A DNA stretch of 64,000 nt from an uncultured Leptolyngbyaceae cyanobacterium (GTDB taxonomy: Bacteria > Cyanobacteriota > Cyanobacteriia > Leptolyngbyales > Leptolyngbyaceae), in contig CALIDI010000011.1 in the NCBI GenBank assembly GCA_938023035.1, positions 1 to 64,000 on the forward strand. Direction: 5' to 3'. Below, in pieces: positions 55,149-64,000 of this stretch; position 1 is the stretch's first letter, and each line of letters starts with the position of its first letter. The position numbers and the translations under genes are program-made. The notes under the pieces are model-generated. The model saw nothing but the letters and a program-made list of their open reading frames with translations. It did not search any database and was not told the DNA's origin.

Positions 55149-57908
55149 ATGGAAATTCTTTCAGTTACCCTGAAAAATTTTAAATCCCATCGCGATCGCC
55201 AGTTTGTCTTTGAACCGGGGATGAACGCCATCTGCGGTGAGAACGGTGCCGGCAAGACCAGCATTCTAGAAGCGATCGCCTGGGCCTTGTTTAATCATCG
55301 CGGGGCTTACACCACCGAAGATTTGATTCGCAATGGGGCCGCCAGTGCCCAAGTCATGGTGGAGTTTATCTCCAATCGAGATAGCCGCACCTATCGAATT
55401 CAGCGTTGCACCCGCACAGGCTACACCATCTACGACCCCCAGTTGGGACAAAAACTCGACTACAGCCGAATTGACGATGAAGTCATGCCTTGGCTGTGCG
55501 ACCAGTTTGGCATGCCCCGCGGCACCGATTTAGGTCGTTTATTTGCCAGCACTATTGGCGTTCCGCAAGGTACTTTTACAGTAGATTTTCTCAAAACTGA
55601 CCGAGAGCGGCGCGAAATCTTTGACCGGATTCTCAAGCTAGAAGAATATCGCCAGGCTTATCAGCAACTGGCCTCCTTGGAGAAATACGGTAAAGCGGAG
55701 AGCGAGCGGCTAGAGCGAGAAATTGCCCACTACGACCAGGCCCTCCAAGGATTTGAGGATTTGCAGCGGCGGTACCAAGGTCAATTGGCGGAGTTACACC
55801 AGGCTCAAGCAGAGCTACAGCAGCTAGAAGCTACTCTCCAACAGCAGCGCCAAGAGCTTGAACAACTGACTCAGCAGGCCGCACAGGTGCAGCAACTTAC
55901 GGCTCAGATCGAGCGTCTGCAAACCCAAGTTGCCACCCAAACTGGTTTTTTGCAACAGCAGCAAGCAGATTTGCATCAGGCCGAGCAGGCTGTTGCTATT
56001 TGCACGCGCCAACGGGAGGCATTTCAGGCCTATCAGCAGGCCGAGCAGACACTCACTGAGCTAGAGCAACACCGCCAACAGGAGCGCTTGCTGCACCAGC
56101 AACTCAGCCAGAAACAGCACCAGCTCGCTCAATTAGAGGCACAGTTAGCGGCTCTTAGCAATCAGCAAATGCGTCTGGAGCAGACTCAGACGACGATCGC
56201 CCACCTCAGCGCCCAGATCCCTCAGCAGGAAGCCCAAGAGGTCGCACTCCGCGAAGTTGAGCAGCAACTTCAGGCGATCGCCAACTTGCGCCAAATGCTG
56301 GAAAGCCAAACCAACAACCTGGCGCAAAAACAGGCTCAGCTCGCAAGTCTGGAGGAAAAAATAGAGCAAGTACAGACCCTGGCCCCCTGGGTCGAGCGCA
56401 TCCCCACCCTAGAGCAGCAACAGCAGCGGCTGCACCAGCAACTCAGCCACATTGCCGCAGCCCAACAGTTTGAAACCGAGCTGCGCCAGTTGGTGCAGCA
56501 AGCCACTCTCACCGGGGAGCAACAGCAAGCAGCGATCAGCCAGGCGATCGCGACCTTGCAGCAAATGCAAGCGGCTGCCCCCCTCTGGCAGTCAGCCCTG
56601 GCCAGCATTCAGAGTACGCTGGAGCAGGGTGCCCACTGGCAAACTCAGGTGTTGCACGCCATTCAAACGATCTTGGCAGATTTAAGCCAGCAAACCCACC
56701 CCACCCAACTTGAGCAACAACTTCAGCAGATTAGTGCAGAACTACAGACTGCTCGCCAATATCAGGCTGATTTTGCCAATCTGGAATGGTTGCAGACTCA
56801 GCGCCAGGAGCAAGTTACTGCGATCGCCCAGATCCAGGCGAGTTTGCCCCAGATAGAGGCTCAGGTGGCCGCTCAGCCCGCCTTAGAGCAGCAGCAGCAG
56901 ACCTTACTCCAGCAGCTAGCAGCACTCAACGACCCCCGCGGCCAGTGTCGGTTGCTCCAGCAAGAGTTGGAACAGTCAACTCACCTGCCGGCGGAAATGG
57001 CTACATTACAAACCCGTCTTGCAACCGAGCAGGGCGCGATCGCCCAACTTAAAACCCAACTCAACACCTTTGCCAACTTAGAGCAGCAGGTGCAGGCGCA
57101 ACAAGCCATTCGTCAGACCCACCAAGCCGCCTATCAAGAGTATCTGACCTATCGGGAATTGGCCAATACCTGCAAGGCCAAACAACAACAGGTACAAGAA
57201 ACCCAGGAGCAACTCACCACCTGGCAAACCCAAATTCAAGCCCTGATTGCCGATCGAGATGGCCTGCAAGCCCGTTTCGACCCTAGCCAGTTGCAAACCT
57301 TGCAACTGGAATATCAGCAGGCAAACAACCGAGCAATTGCCCTGAAAGCCCGCCTCCCCGATTTGAAGAAGCTACTCCAGGAATTAAACCAGCAATTAAC
57401 AAAGCTGACAGAGTTGCAAACGCAACGACAAGTAGCCGAAGCGCAACTCAAGCTGAAACAAAAAACGGCGCGTTTTATTAAATTTGCCCGCGATAGCTAC
57501 AAAAAAGCCGGGCCACGCATCACCGAGCGCTATGTGCAGCGGATTTCCTGGGAAGCAGATCGGCTGTTTCGCGAGTTGCTCAATCGTCCGAATGTCAGCC
57601 TAGAATGGACCCGCGACTACGAAATTCTAGTACGCGAAGCGGCCCATACCCGCCGCTTTGTCAACCTGTCGGGAGGGGAGCAGATGTGTGCAGCCCTAGC
57701 CGTGCGCCTAGCTTTGCTCAAAGTTCTGGCAGATTTGGATGTAGCTTTTTTTGATGAACCGACCACCAATATGGATCGCCCCCGGCGTAGACACCTGGCA
57801 GAGGCGATCAGCAACATTAAAACCTTTCGCCAACTATTTGTGATCAGCCACGATGACACCTTTGAAAACCTGACTGGCAACATCATCACGGTGCAACGGG
57901 AGGCTTAA
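55149..57908 (+). CDS. SbcC/Rad50-like SMC-family ATPase
   Basis: 919 residues from the ATG at 55149 (MEILSVTLKNFKSHRD). A GTG four codons upstream is less likely. The Walker A motif GENGAGKTSILEAIAWALF is at about 30-48. Long Gln/Leu-rich coiled coils fill about 180-790. The ABC signature LSGGEQM is at about 840 and Walker B VAFFDEPTTNMDRP at about 865. This is the layout of the ATPase half of the SbcCD/Mre11-Rad50 DNA-end nuclease. At the coiled-coil apex the CxxC zinc hook is not seen: LNDPRGQCRLLQQELE holds one Cys only. No SbcD gene is in the window. Confidence 0.92.
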   Translation: MEILSVTLKNFKSHRDRQFVFEPGMNAICGENGAGKTSILEAIAWALFNHRGAYTTEDLIRNGAASAQVMVEFISNRDSRTYRIQRCTRTGYTIYDPQLGQKLDYSRIDDEVMPWLCDQFGMPRGTDLGRLFASTIGVPQGTFTVDFLKTDRERREIFDRILKLEEYRQAYQQLASLEKYGKAESERLEREIAHYDQALQGFEDLQRRYQGQLAELHQAQAELQQLEATLQQQRQELEQLTQQAAQVQQLTAQIERLQTQVATQTGFLQQQQADLHQAEQAVAICTRQREAFQAYQQAEQTLTELEQHRQQERLLHQQLSQKQHQLAQLEAQLAALSNQQMRLEQTQTTIAHLSAQIPQQEAQEVALREVEQQLQAIANLRQMLESQTNNLAQKQAQLASLEEKIEQVQTLAPWVERIPTLEQQQQRLHQQLSHIAAAQQFETELRQLVQQATLTGEQQQAAISQAIATLQQMQAAAPLWQSALASIQSTLEQGAHWQTQVLHAIQTILADLSQQTHPTQLEQQLQQISAELQTARQYQADFANLEWLQTQRQEQVTAIAQIQASLPQIEAQVAAQPALEQQQQTLLQQLAALNDPRGQCRLLQQELEQSTHLPAEMATLQTRLATEQGAIAQLKTQLNTFANLEQQVQAQQAIRQTHQAAYQEYLTYRELANTCKAKQQQVQETQEQLTTWQTQIQALIADRDGLQARFDPSQLQTLQLEYQQANNRAIALKARLPDLKKLLQELNQQLTKLTELQTQRQVAEAQLKLKQKTARFIKFARDSYKKAGPRITERYVQRISWEADRLFRELLNRPNVSLEWTRDYEILVREAAHTRRFVNLSGGEQMCAALAVRLALLKVLADLDVAFFDEPTTNMDRPRRRHLAEAISNIKTFRQLFVISHDDTFENLTGNIITVQREA

Positions 57909-58182
57909 AGCAGCCTGGCCGCACATTCCCCTTGCTAAAGGAAATACTCTTTTGGATTTTGGCCCTGTGGTGAGCTTTCTGACTTGCCATCACCCTGTTT
58001 TTCCTGGCGATCGCCAGACGACTGCACAACGATGATCCTCGCTCTGCGGGTTAGACACCTTGGCATCCTCAAACCTGTGGCACGCCGCCCTTTTGGCCCT
58101 CTTCCCTATCCCCTCTTTTCCTCTATTCTCCGCTCTCTATTCTCCATTCTCTATCCAATCAGACTTCAGGCAACAAACTGCT
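57909..58182. other. Gap between convergent genes
   Basis: About 270 bases, C/T-rich on the plus strand (CCCTCTTCCCTATCCCCTC and TTCTCCATTCTC). No gene or clear terminator. Confidence 0.4.
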
Positions 58183-61100
58183 TCATTGCCAAGACAGGTG
58201 TTGCAGCAATGTCTCCATCTGAGTTGCCCAGGTGCGATCGCTCAAAAAGTCAGCCGCAATTGCCCCCCGCTGAGCAGCTTCTTCTCGATTTCGATAAATC
58301 CGCTCTAGATTCTCCAAGATTTCTTCAACACTCGACTCGCCCCAACCCACCCGCTCAACTTTGGCCTCCCTATCGGTCACCTCCTCCTGAGCGAGAAGGG
58401 GGTATCCTAAATTCTGCTGAGTCAAATCCAGATGCCCGGTATTAGCTGAGAGAATCGTCGGCACTCCACAAGCCAGACTGGCGATCGCCCAGCGATTGCT
58501 GACAGAGCAGCGATTGGGAAAAACAGCGACGCCGGCTTCTCGGATGAGTTGGGCCTGTTCTAGGTAGGGCAACGGCCCCAAATGGCAAAAGGCTTCGGCA
58601 GGTAAGTCAGTCGGCAGCCCCCGATCCCAACTGGTGACTAACAGTGCTTCTGGATGGTGGCGATAAAATGCTGCAAAGGCAGCTAAAACCAGATCCTGAG
58701 CGTTGGCTGAGTTAACTTGGCCCGCAGAAACAACAACAAAGCGATCACCCCAAATCTTTGCCTTTGGTGCCGGATGAAACACACTAGGATCAACGCCCCA
58801 GGGCACAACCCGCACATTTTCCTTGCCATCATTCTGAAGTTGCTGCGCCGCCCAAGCAGAAGGCACTACCCGATAGTCCCAATGTTTTTCAGTCATCGCA
58901 GCCAGACTAAGGTCTGCCAGATCTGCTACCACACCGACACAAATCAGGGCCTGTTCTGAGGCGAAGGGGCGATCGCCCAAATGCTGGATCACGAGACCAC
59001 GGGAATGTTCTAGCCATTCGAGCGGAAAAATTGTCTCACCTCTGGGGCGATCGCCTGCCAGCGTTTGCACCTGGCCAAGTCGTTGTTGATAGAGTGTCGG
59101 CAATTGGGGAGAAGCCGCCTGGAGTAAGAACGGTCGATAACCCTGCGATCGCTGCACTTGTAGTAACCACTGCAATCCCCAAATTCCAGCATCAGACTCT
59201 AACTCCGGTGCCCATGTCAGCAGGCAAGGGCGGAGAGCAGTCGGAGGAGACAGAGAAGCCGTTTGGGTTTGCCGCTTTAACGGTTGCAGGCTCATCTCAG
59301 GATAGGCAAGGCTCACGCGCCCATCTACCCCATTCTCCAGGATTACTACCGGCTCAGCTTGAGCTGTGGCAAAGCCTGCGTGCCCATCGGCTTCGCCACG
59401 GGTTGCTAAAATCACCTTTTCGACGGCTAATGCTGTTAGAGCAGCCTTAACACGGGCAAAAACCCCCGTCCAGTCGTCCCAACTGGTTTGGCGAAATAGT
59501 CGCATTGTGGGGTACCAGGGACTATCTTCTCGCTCCAGCATCCAGCGCCAATCGGGGGCGTAATGCAACAATACCCACACAGGTTTGCCTAAGGCACCCG
59601 CTAGGTGAGCTACCGCCGTATCCACAGTAATCACTAAATCAAGGGCCTGAATCGCCGCCGCCGTATCGGCAAAATCCTCAAGCGACTGCCCCCAATCGAC
59701 AACAGGTAAATCAGGGTGTTGGCGTAATTCCTGCTCGGCGGCCCCTTTCTGCAAGCTAAAGAACTGAACGTGGGGGATCACGACCAAGGGCAAAAAATCC
59801 TCAAGCTGGCACGAGCGCCAGCGGTCATTGCGATGATTGGGGTTGCCCGCCCAGACAATCCCTACTTTGAGCAAATCGCCAGCAATCGTTTCCGGGGGGG
59901 GCGATAGCTGCAAGCCCCGACCCAGGTAGGGCACTACAGCCGGTAGGGTTTCTAGCGTAGTTTGCAGCACATGGGGCAAACTCAATAGGGGCAAATGGGT
60001 GTCAAAGGGGGGGAGAGGACTGCCCTGGGCAATCAGTTGGTCAATGCCACGAACGGTTTCGAGCAATCGCAGGAGGGAAGGCTGACACTCTACCAGAACC
60101 TTTGCCCCCCTAGCCTTCACTAGCTCAGCAAAGCGGATAAATTGGATAGTATCGCCAAAGCCCTGCTCTGCGTGCAGCAAGATGGTTTGACCCGTAAGGT
60201 CTTCACCCTGCCATTGGGGTTGGCTAAAGGGGCGGCGCGTCCAGTATTCTTGCTGCCAGCGCCATTCGTTTTCGGCAAACCCTTCGCGAAAGTTGCCCTG
60301 GAGCAGCAGGGCATGGCCCAAGTTTTTATGCGCGGCCACAAAGTCAGGTTTCAGGGCGATCGCCCGTCGATACTGGCCAACGGCTCCTTCTAAATCGCCC
60401 GTTTGACGCAATAAAAAGCCCATGTTGTAGCAGGCTTCGGCAGAATCGGGTTGTAGGGCTACCGCACGACGGGCATGGGTGAGCGCAGGCTCAAGCTGGC
60501 CCTGTTCCCGCAGGACAATTGCAAGATTTTGGTGCGCCTCGGCAAAGTTGGGCTGCAAAGCCAGCGCCCGTTCGTAGGCGGCAATGGCCTCTTGGGTTTT
60601 ACCCTGTCCCTGCAAGGCTCCGGCCAGATTACTCCAGGCTTCCGCATGGTCGGGCTGCTGGGCTAGAACCTGGCGAAATAGGGCGATCGCTTCCTCCAAT
60701 TGGTGAGTCTGACAAAGAACAACCCCCAAAATGTGCATCGCCATCGCATCCTCAGGACGGCTGCTCAGGACTTGCCGACACAACCGCTCGGCCTCGGCAA
60801 ACTGGCGCTGCTGGATATACTGCATCGCCTGATTTAGCAAGGAATGCAGGTGAGTCACCGATAGTGCCACAGGTGGGCGGCGAGCAGGCGAAACAGATGG
60901 CTGTTTAGCAAAGCCCTGCCCTGACTGAGAGGAGGGGGCAGGCGGGGCAATGGGGGAAGGGGGAAGGGGAAGGGTTTGATCATCGCGCAACGCCGCCTGC
61001 ACTTCGACAATAACCGTATCCCAGGTGGCGGCTGACGTTTGCCGAAAGATTCTCAGGGTGGGGTACCAGGGGCTATCACTGCGATGCAGTAGCCAACGCC

Positions 61101-63978
61101 AGTCAGGGGTATATGGCAACAACAGCCACACGGGTTTGGCTAACGCTCCTGCCAAATGGGTCACTGCGGTATCAACGGAAATGACCAGATCCAATTCCTG
61201 AATTAGGGCAGCGGTATCGACAAAATCGGTCATCTGTTCTCGCAGATCGATCATCTCAGGATGCGCAGCCAGCAGGGCGGCATCTTCGGGTGGCATCTCC
61301 TTTTGCAGGCTATAGAGTTGCACGCTGGGCAGGCTGGCTAGGGGGAGTAACTGCTCCAAGGGGATTTGGCGCAGCTTGTTATAGGGATTCTGAGGATTCC
61401 CCGTCCACACAAGGCCGACTTTACGGGGGGGCGGCCCCTCTGTAGGGGTAACGATTGGCAAGCGTTGCTCACAGGGGGGCACCTGCAAATAGGGTACCTG
61501 GGCGGGTACGGTTGCCAGGGTGGTTCCTAAAATGTGGGGCAGGCTCATCAGCGGTGCCTGGAGGTCAAACTGTGGCGGCATACTGCCGTAGGGCACGACC
61601 CGCAGAACATGGGGCTGAGCTTGCAGCAGTTGAGTCAAAGGGGCATGACACTCCAGCACAATGTGGCCGCCCAACTCTGCCGCGATCGCCACATAACGAA
61701 AAAACTGTAGAATATCGCCCATCCCCTGCTCGGCATGGAGAAACAGCGTTTTACCAGGAAAGGGGCGACCATCCCACAGGGGGCGACCAAATTGGCGCAT
61801 GGGCCGAAAGTTCGCCAGTTTCACCTGCCAGCGCCACTCGTATTCAGCAAAGCCCTGCTGCAAATCGCCTTGCAACAGGTGAGTGAGCGCTTTGTTCCAA
61901 TGGGCTTCGGCAAAGTTAGGCTCCAACTGAATTGCCCGCTCATACTGGGCCAGGGCCTTGGGTAAGTCGCCTTGATCTCGGTAAACATTGCCCAGGTTAT
62001 TAAAGGCCTTGGCATAGTCAGGTTTGAGGGCGATCGCTTGTTCGTAACAGCCAATCGCTTGCTCCCAGGCTCCTAATTCCTTGAGGGCATTGCCCAGGTG
62101 GTTATGGGCCTGGTGATACCCAGGACGCAGGGCAATCGCCTGCCGGTAGGCCGCTGCCGCCTGGGTGTAGCGCTCCTGGGCGTAGTAGGCTAACCCCAGG
62201 TTGTTATAAGCATCGGCGTAGTCGGGTTTGAGGGCTAGGGCCTGCTGATAATGATGAATGGCCTTTTCTAACTGGTTTTGCTCCCGCAGGGCGTTGGCAA
62301 AGTTGTTATGGGCATCGGCATAGCCGGGGTCAAGGGCTAGGGCCTGCTCATAGTAGGCGATCGCCTGATTTAACTGACCCTGTTGTTGGTAGGCCACGGC
62401 CAAGTTATTGTAGGTTTCGGCATGGTCAGGGTTGAGGGCAATCACCCGGTTGTAATGGGCAATGGCCACCTCAAACTGCCGCTGCTGATGGGCCATTAAG
62501 CCCAACAGGTGCCAGGCTTCAGCCGTTTCTTGCTGGTCAATGAGCTGCCGACAAAGTTGCTCAGCCTGGGCATACTCCCCGGCGTTATAGTGGCGCACGG
62601 CAGTATATAGCTCTGGGGGAAGCGGCGCAGAGGTATTTCGCGGTTTGCGCTTTGGGGCCGGAGCTTGAAGCAGTTGTGGATGGCCAGCGGGGAAAGATGG
62701 TGAGTCTTCTAGACGGGCTGAGGGCAAAGTCTTTGTTGCAGGGGCTACATCACCCGGTGCTGCCTCCGGCCCAATGTTGAGGGTCAGGGCCTGTGTCTTT
62801 AAGAGGTGGGTCGATGGCAGTTGCAGCGACTGGGGTTGGGGTGAAGTCATAGCCGTACCCTCTCCCGCCAGTATAGATTGCAGCGCCGCTCGTACAGCGC
62901 TTAACACAGAGTCCCAATCTTGCAGAGTGGGCTGGCGAAAAATGTGCAGGGTGGGGTACCAGGGGCTATCGGTGCGATCGCGCTGCCAGCGCCAATCGGG
63001 GGCAAAGGGGAGGAGCAACCAAACGGGTTTACCCAGGGCGCCCGCCAGATGGGCCACGGCTGTATCCACAGAAATCACCAAGTCCAAATTCTGAATTAGG
63101 GCAGCCGTATCCACAAAATCGACCATGGCAGGCCGCAAATCGATGATTTCTGGATGGGCTGCCAAGGTTGCCTCCTCTGGGGGGGTAACTTCTTTTTGCA
63201 GGCTGTAGAACTGCACACCAGCGAGGGTTGTCAGGGTGAGCAGCCGTTCTAGAGGAAGCGCCCGCTGACGGTTATAGGCATTCGCAGGGTTTCCCGACCA
63301 GACCAGGCCAATTTTTTGGAGGGCACTTCCCTGCTGGAGCGGAGGGGGCAGTTCTCGCGCGTGGGTAATCTGGATATAAGGAATCTCTGCGGGAATGGTG
63401 GTTGCCGTTGTTCCGAGACGGTGGGGCAAACTCATCAAGCTGAGGTGGTAGTCAAAGTCGGGGAGGGGGTCACCTTGGGCAATGAGCTGGGTAATACCGG
63501 CAACCCCTTGCAGTAGTTGCAGCAGGGCTGTCGGGCATTCCACAAGCACCCTGACCCCTTGGGCCGCGAGGATGGGCACATAGCGAATAAACTGGATTGT
63601 GTCGCCTAGACCCTGTTCACAGTAAATCAGTAGCGTTTTGCTGGCGATGGGGCTGCCATCCCAATAGGGCTGGGGGTAGGGGCGGGGGGGATGTAACTGG
63701 CGGAATTTTTGCCACTGTAAGCGCCATTCGTATTCGGCGAAACCTTTTTCTAAGTCGCCTTCTAGTAGATAGTTGAGCGCACAATTCCAACGGGCTTCGA
63801 CACAGTTGGGATCACACTCCAAAGCTTTGGCATAGGCCGCAAAGGCCTCGGAGACTCGGCCACTGTTGCGCAGGGCGATTCCCAGGTTGTTGTAGGCCCC
63901 AGCGTAGTCGGGCTGGAGGGCGATCGCCCGATCAAAGTGGCGAAAAGCGGCTTCAAAATCCCCTAGGCTTTGTAGCAT
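58183..63978 (-). CDS. Giant TPR-glycosyltransferase fusion, truncated at the window edge
   Basis: 1931 residues are visible and the frame continues past the right edge, because text upstream of the first Met is also TPR-like. Three repeated modules follow one another. Each is a TPR array (LEKAIHHYQQALALKPDYAD, QAIGCYEQAIALKPDYAKAF) plus a glycosyltransferase-like domain, typified by LFLHAEQGMGDILQFFRYVA, GLVWTGNP and VISVDTAVTHLAGALAKPVW. These domains end at about residues 346, 975 and 1495. A separate C-terminal domain (about 1580-1931; LLTWAPELESDAGIWGLQWL, PNRCSVSNRWAIASLACGVP) looks like a GT4-type transferase. It probably builds surface glycans or glycosylates proteins. Donor and acceptor are unknown. 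Confidence 0.9.
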   Translation of the reverse strand: MLQSLGDFEAAFRHFDRAIALQPDYAGAYNNLGIALRNSGRVSEAFAAYAKALECDPNCVEARWNCALNYLLEGDLEKGFAEYEWRLQWQKFRQLHPPRPYPQPYWDGSPIASKTLLIYCEQGLGDTIQFIRYVPILAAQGVRVLVECPTALLQLLQGVAGITQLIAQGDPLPDFDYHLSLMSLPHRLGTTATTIPAEIPYIQITHARELPPPLQQGSALQKIGLVWSGNPANAYNRQRALPLERLLTLTTLAGVQFYSLQKEVTPPEEATLAAHPEIIDLRPAMVDFVDTAALIQNLDLVISVDTAVAHLAGALGKPVWLLLPFAPDWRWQRDRTDSPWYPTLHIFRQPTLQDWDSVLSAVRAALQSILAGEGTAMTSPQPQSLQLPSTHLLKTQALTLNIGPEAAPGDVAPATKTLPSARLEDSPSFPAGHPQLLQAPAPKRKPRNTSAPLPPELYTAVRHYNAGEYAQAEQLCRQLIDQQETAEAWHLLGLMAHQQRQFEVAIAHYNRVIALNPDHAETYNNLAVAYQQQGQLNQAIAYYEQALALDPGYADAHNNFANALREQNQLEKAIHHYQQALALKPDYADAYNNLGLAYYAQERYTQAAAAYRQAIALRPGYHQAHNHLGNALKELGAWEQAIGCYEQAIALKPDYAKAFNNLGNVYRDQGDLPKALAQYERAIQLEPNFAEAHWNKALTHLLQGDLQQGFAEYEWRWQVKLANFRPMRQFGRPLWDGRPFPGKTLFLHAEQGMGDILQFFRYVAIAAELGGHIVLECHAPLTQLLQAQPHVLRVVPYGSMPPQFDLQAPLMSLPHILGTTLATVPAQVPYLQVPPCEQRLPIVTPTEGPPPRKVGLVWTGNPQNPYNKLRQIPLEQLLPLASLPSVQLYSLQKEMPPEDAALLAAHPEMIDLREQMTDFVDTAALIQELDLVISVDTAVTHLAGALAKPVWLLLPYTPDWRWLLHRSDSPWYPTLRIFRQTSAATWDTVIVEVQAALRDDQTLPLPPSPIAPPAPSSQSGQGFAKQPSVSPARRPPVALSVTHLHSLLNQAMQYIQQRQFAEAERLCRQVLSSRPEDAMAMHILGVVLCQTHQLEEAIALFRQVLAQQPDHAEAWSNLAGALQGQGKTQEAIAAYERALALQPNFAEAHQNLAIVLREQGQLEPALTHARRAVALQPDSAEACYNMGFLLRQTGDLEGAVGQYRRAIALKPDFVAAHKNLGHALLLQGNFREGFAENEWRWQQEYWTRRPFSQPQWQGEDLTGQTILLHAEQGFGDTIQFIRFAELVKARGAKVLVECQPSLLRLLETVRGIDQLIAQGSPLPPFDTHLPLLSLPHVLQTTLETLPAVVPYLGRGLQLSPPPETIAGDLLKVGIVWAGNPNHRNDRWRSCQLEDFLPLVVIPHVQFFSLQKGAAEQELRQHPDLPVVDWGQSLEDFADTAAAIQALDLVITVDTAVAHLAGALGKPVWVLLHYAPDWRWMLEREDSPWYPTMRLFRQTSWDDWTGVFARVKAALTALAVEKVILATRGEADGHAGFATAQAEPVVILENGVDGRVSLAYPEMSLQPLKRQTQTASLSPPTALRPCLLTWAPELESDAGIWGLQWLLQVQRSQGYRPFLLQAASPQLPTLYQQRLGQVQTLAGDRPRGETIFPLEWLEHSRGLVIQHLGDRPFASEQALICVGVVADLADLSLAAMTEKHWDYRVVPSAWAAQQLQNDGKENVRVVPWGVDPSVFHPAPKAKIWGDRFVVVSAGQVNSANAQDLVLAAFAAFYRHHPEALLVTSWDRGLPTDLPAEAFCHLGPLPYLEQAQLIREAGVAVFPNRCSVSNRWAIASLACGVPTILSANTGHLDLTQQNLGYPLLAQEEVTDREAKVERVGWGESSVEEILENLERIYRNREEAAQRGAIAADFLSDRTWATQMETLLQHLSWQ

Positions 63979-64000
63979 ATTGCCAAGGTTACTATGGACT

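Overview
The window reads as chromosomal DNA of a cyanobacterium, most likely a filamentous or otherwise large-genome one. The octamer GCGATCGC (HIP1) and its close variants recur in genes and gaps throughout. Several families present are typical of or restricted to cyanobacteria: DUF1822, CHAT-CHASE2 and TPR-CHAT proteins, PEP-CTERM proteins, a Synechocystis-type cystine C-S lyase, and TPR-glycosyltransferase fusions. No tRNA, rRNA or CRISPR array was seen. Gene density is moderate, and many gaps are filled with short palindromic MITE-like repeats of at least three families.

Layout. 1-8.4 kb: the edge of an IS630-type transposase, an outer-membrane TpsB transporter, a basic-tailed HTH-like protein, SirB1, pyrG with a small partner, and xth. 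8.4-14 kb: a decaying region with a frameshifted MFS transporter bracketed by inverted repeat copies, a wrecked ECF sigma factor beside its surviving anti-sigma/cupin gene, and two exported proteins (one with a DM13 domain). 14.2-21.5 kb: a co-directional redox cluster (SDR, aquaporin, membrane flavin reductase fused to a 2Fe-2S domain but frameshifted, GMC oxidoreductase, unknown protein, second GMC oxidoreductase). 22-23 kb: an exported two-domain VOC protein. 23.1-28.9 kb: a four-gene minus-strand cassette (sigma-like protein, DUF1822, CHAT-CHASE2 membrane protein, DUF928-like exported protein), followed at 30.4-33.6 kb by an independent exported TPR-CHAT protein. 34-38.7 kb: an M48 peptidase, two PEP-CTERM-type exported proteins (one frameshifted by a 10-bp duplication), and an Rpn-type nuclease. 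39-42.9 kb: a large CPBP intramembrane protease protein, a 38-residue membrane peptide and ObgE. 43-49 kb: a repeat-rich gap, two small exported proteins, cystine lyase, a TM0106 RecB-like nuclease and an unknown protein. 49.7-51.3 kb: a PIN protein with a membrane anchor and a small membrane protein. 51.9-55.1 kb: a fluoride riboswitch followed by a cation/proton antiporter-USP fusion and two CrcB fluoride channels. 55.1-57.9 kb: an SbcC/Rad50-like ATPase. 58.2 kb to the right edge: a giant TPR-glycosyltransferase protein that runs out of the window.

How the parts work together. The clearest functional unit is the fluoride-detoxification locus. The most intriguing uncharacterised units are the sigma-like/DUF1822/CHAT-CHASE2/DUF928-like cassette, which looks like a transmembrane caspase-like signalling system, and the GMC/SDR/aquaporin/ferredoxin-reductase cluster. 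Four genes are broken by frameshifts or stops. One of them is explained exactly by a short tandem duplication, and the same gene appears to take its stop codon from a MITE end.
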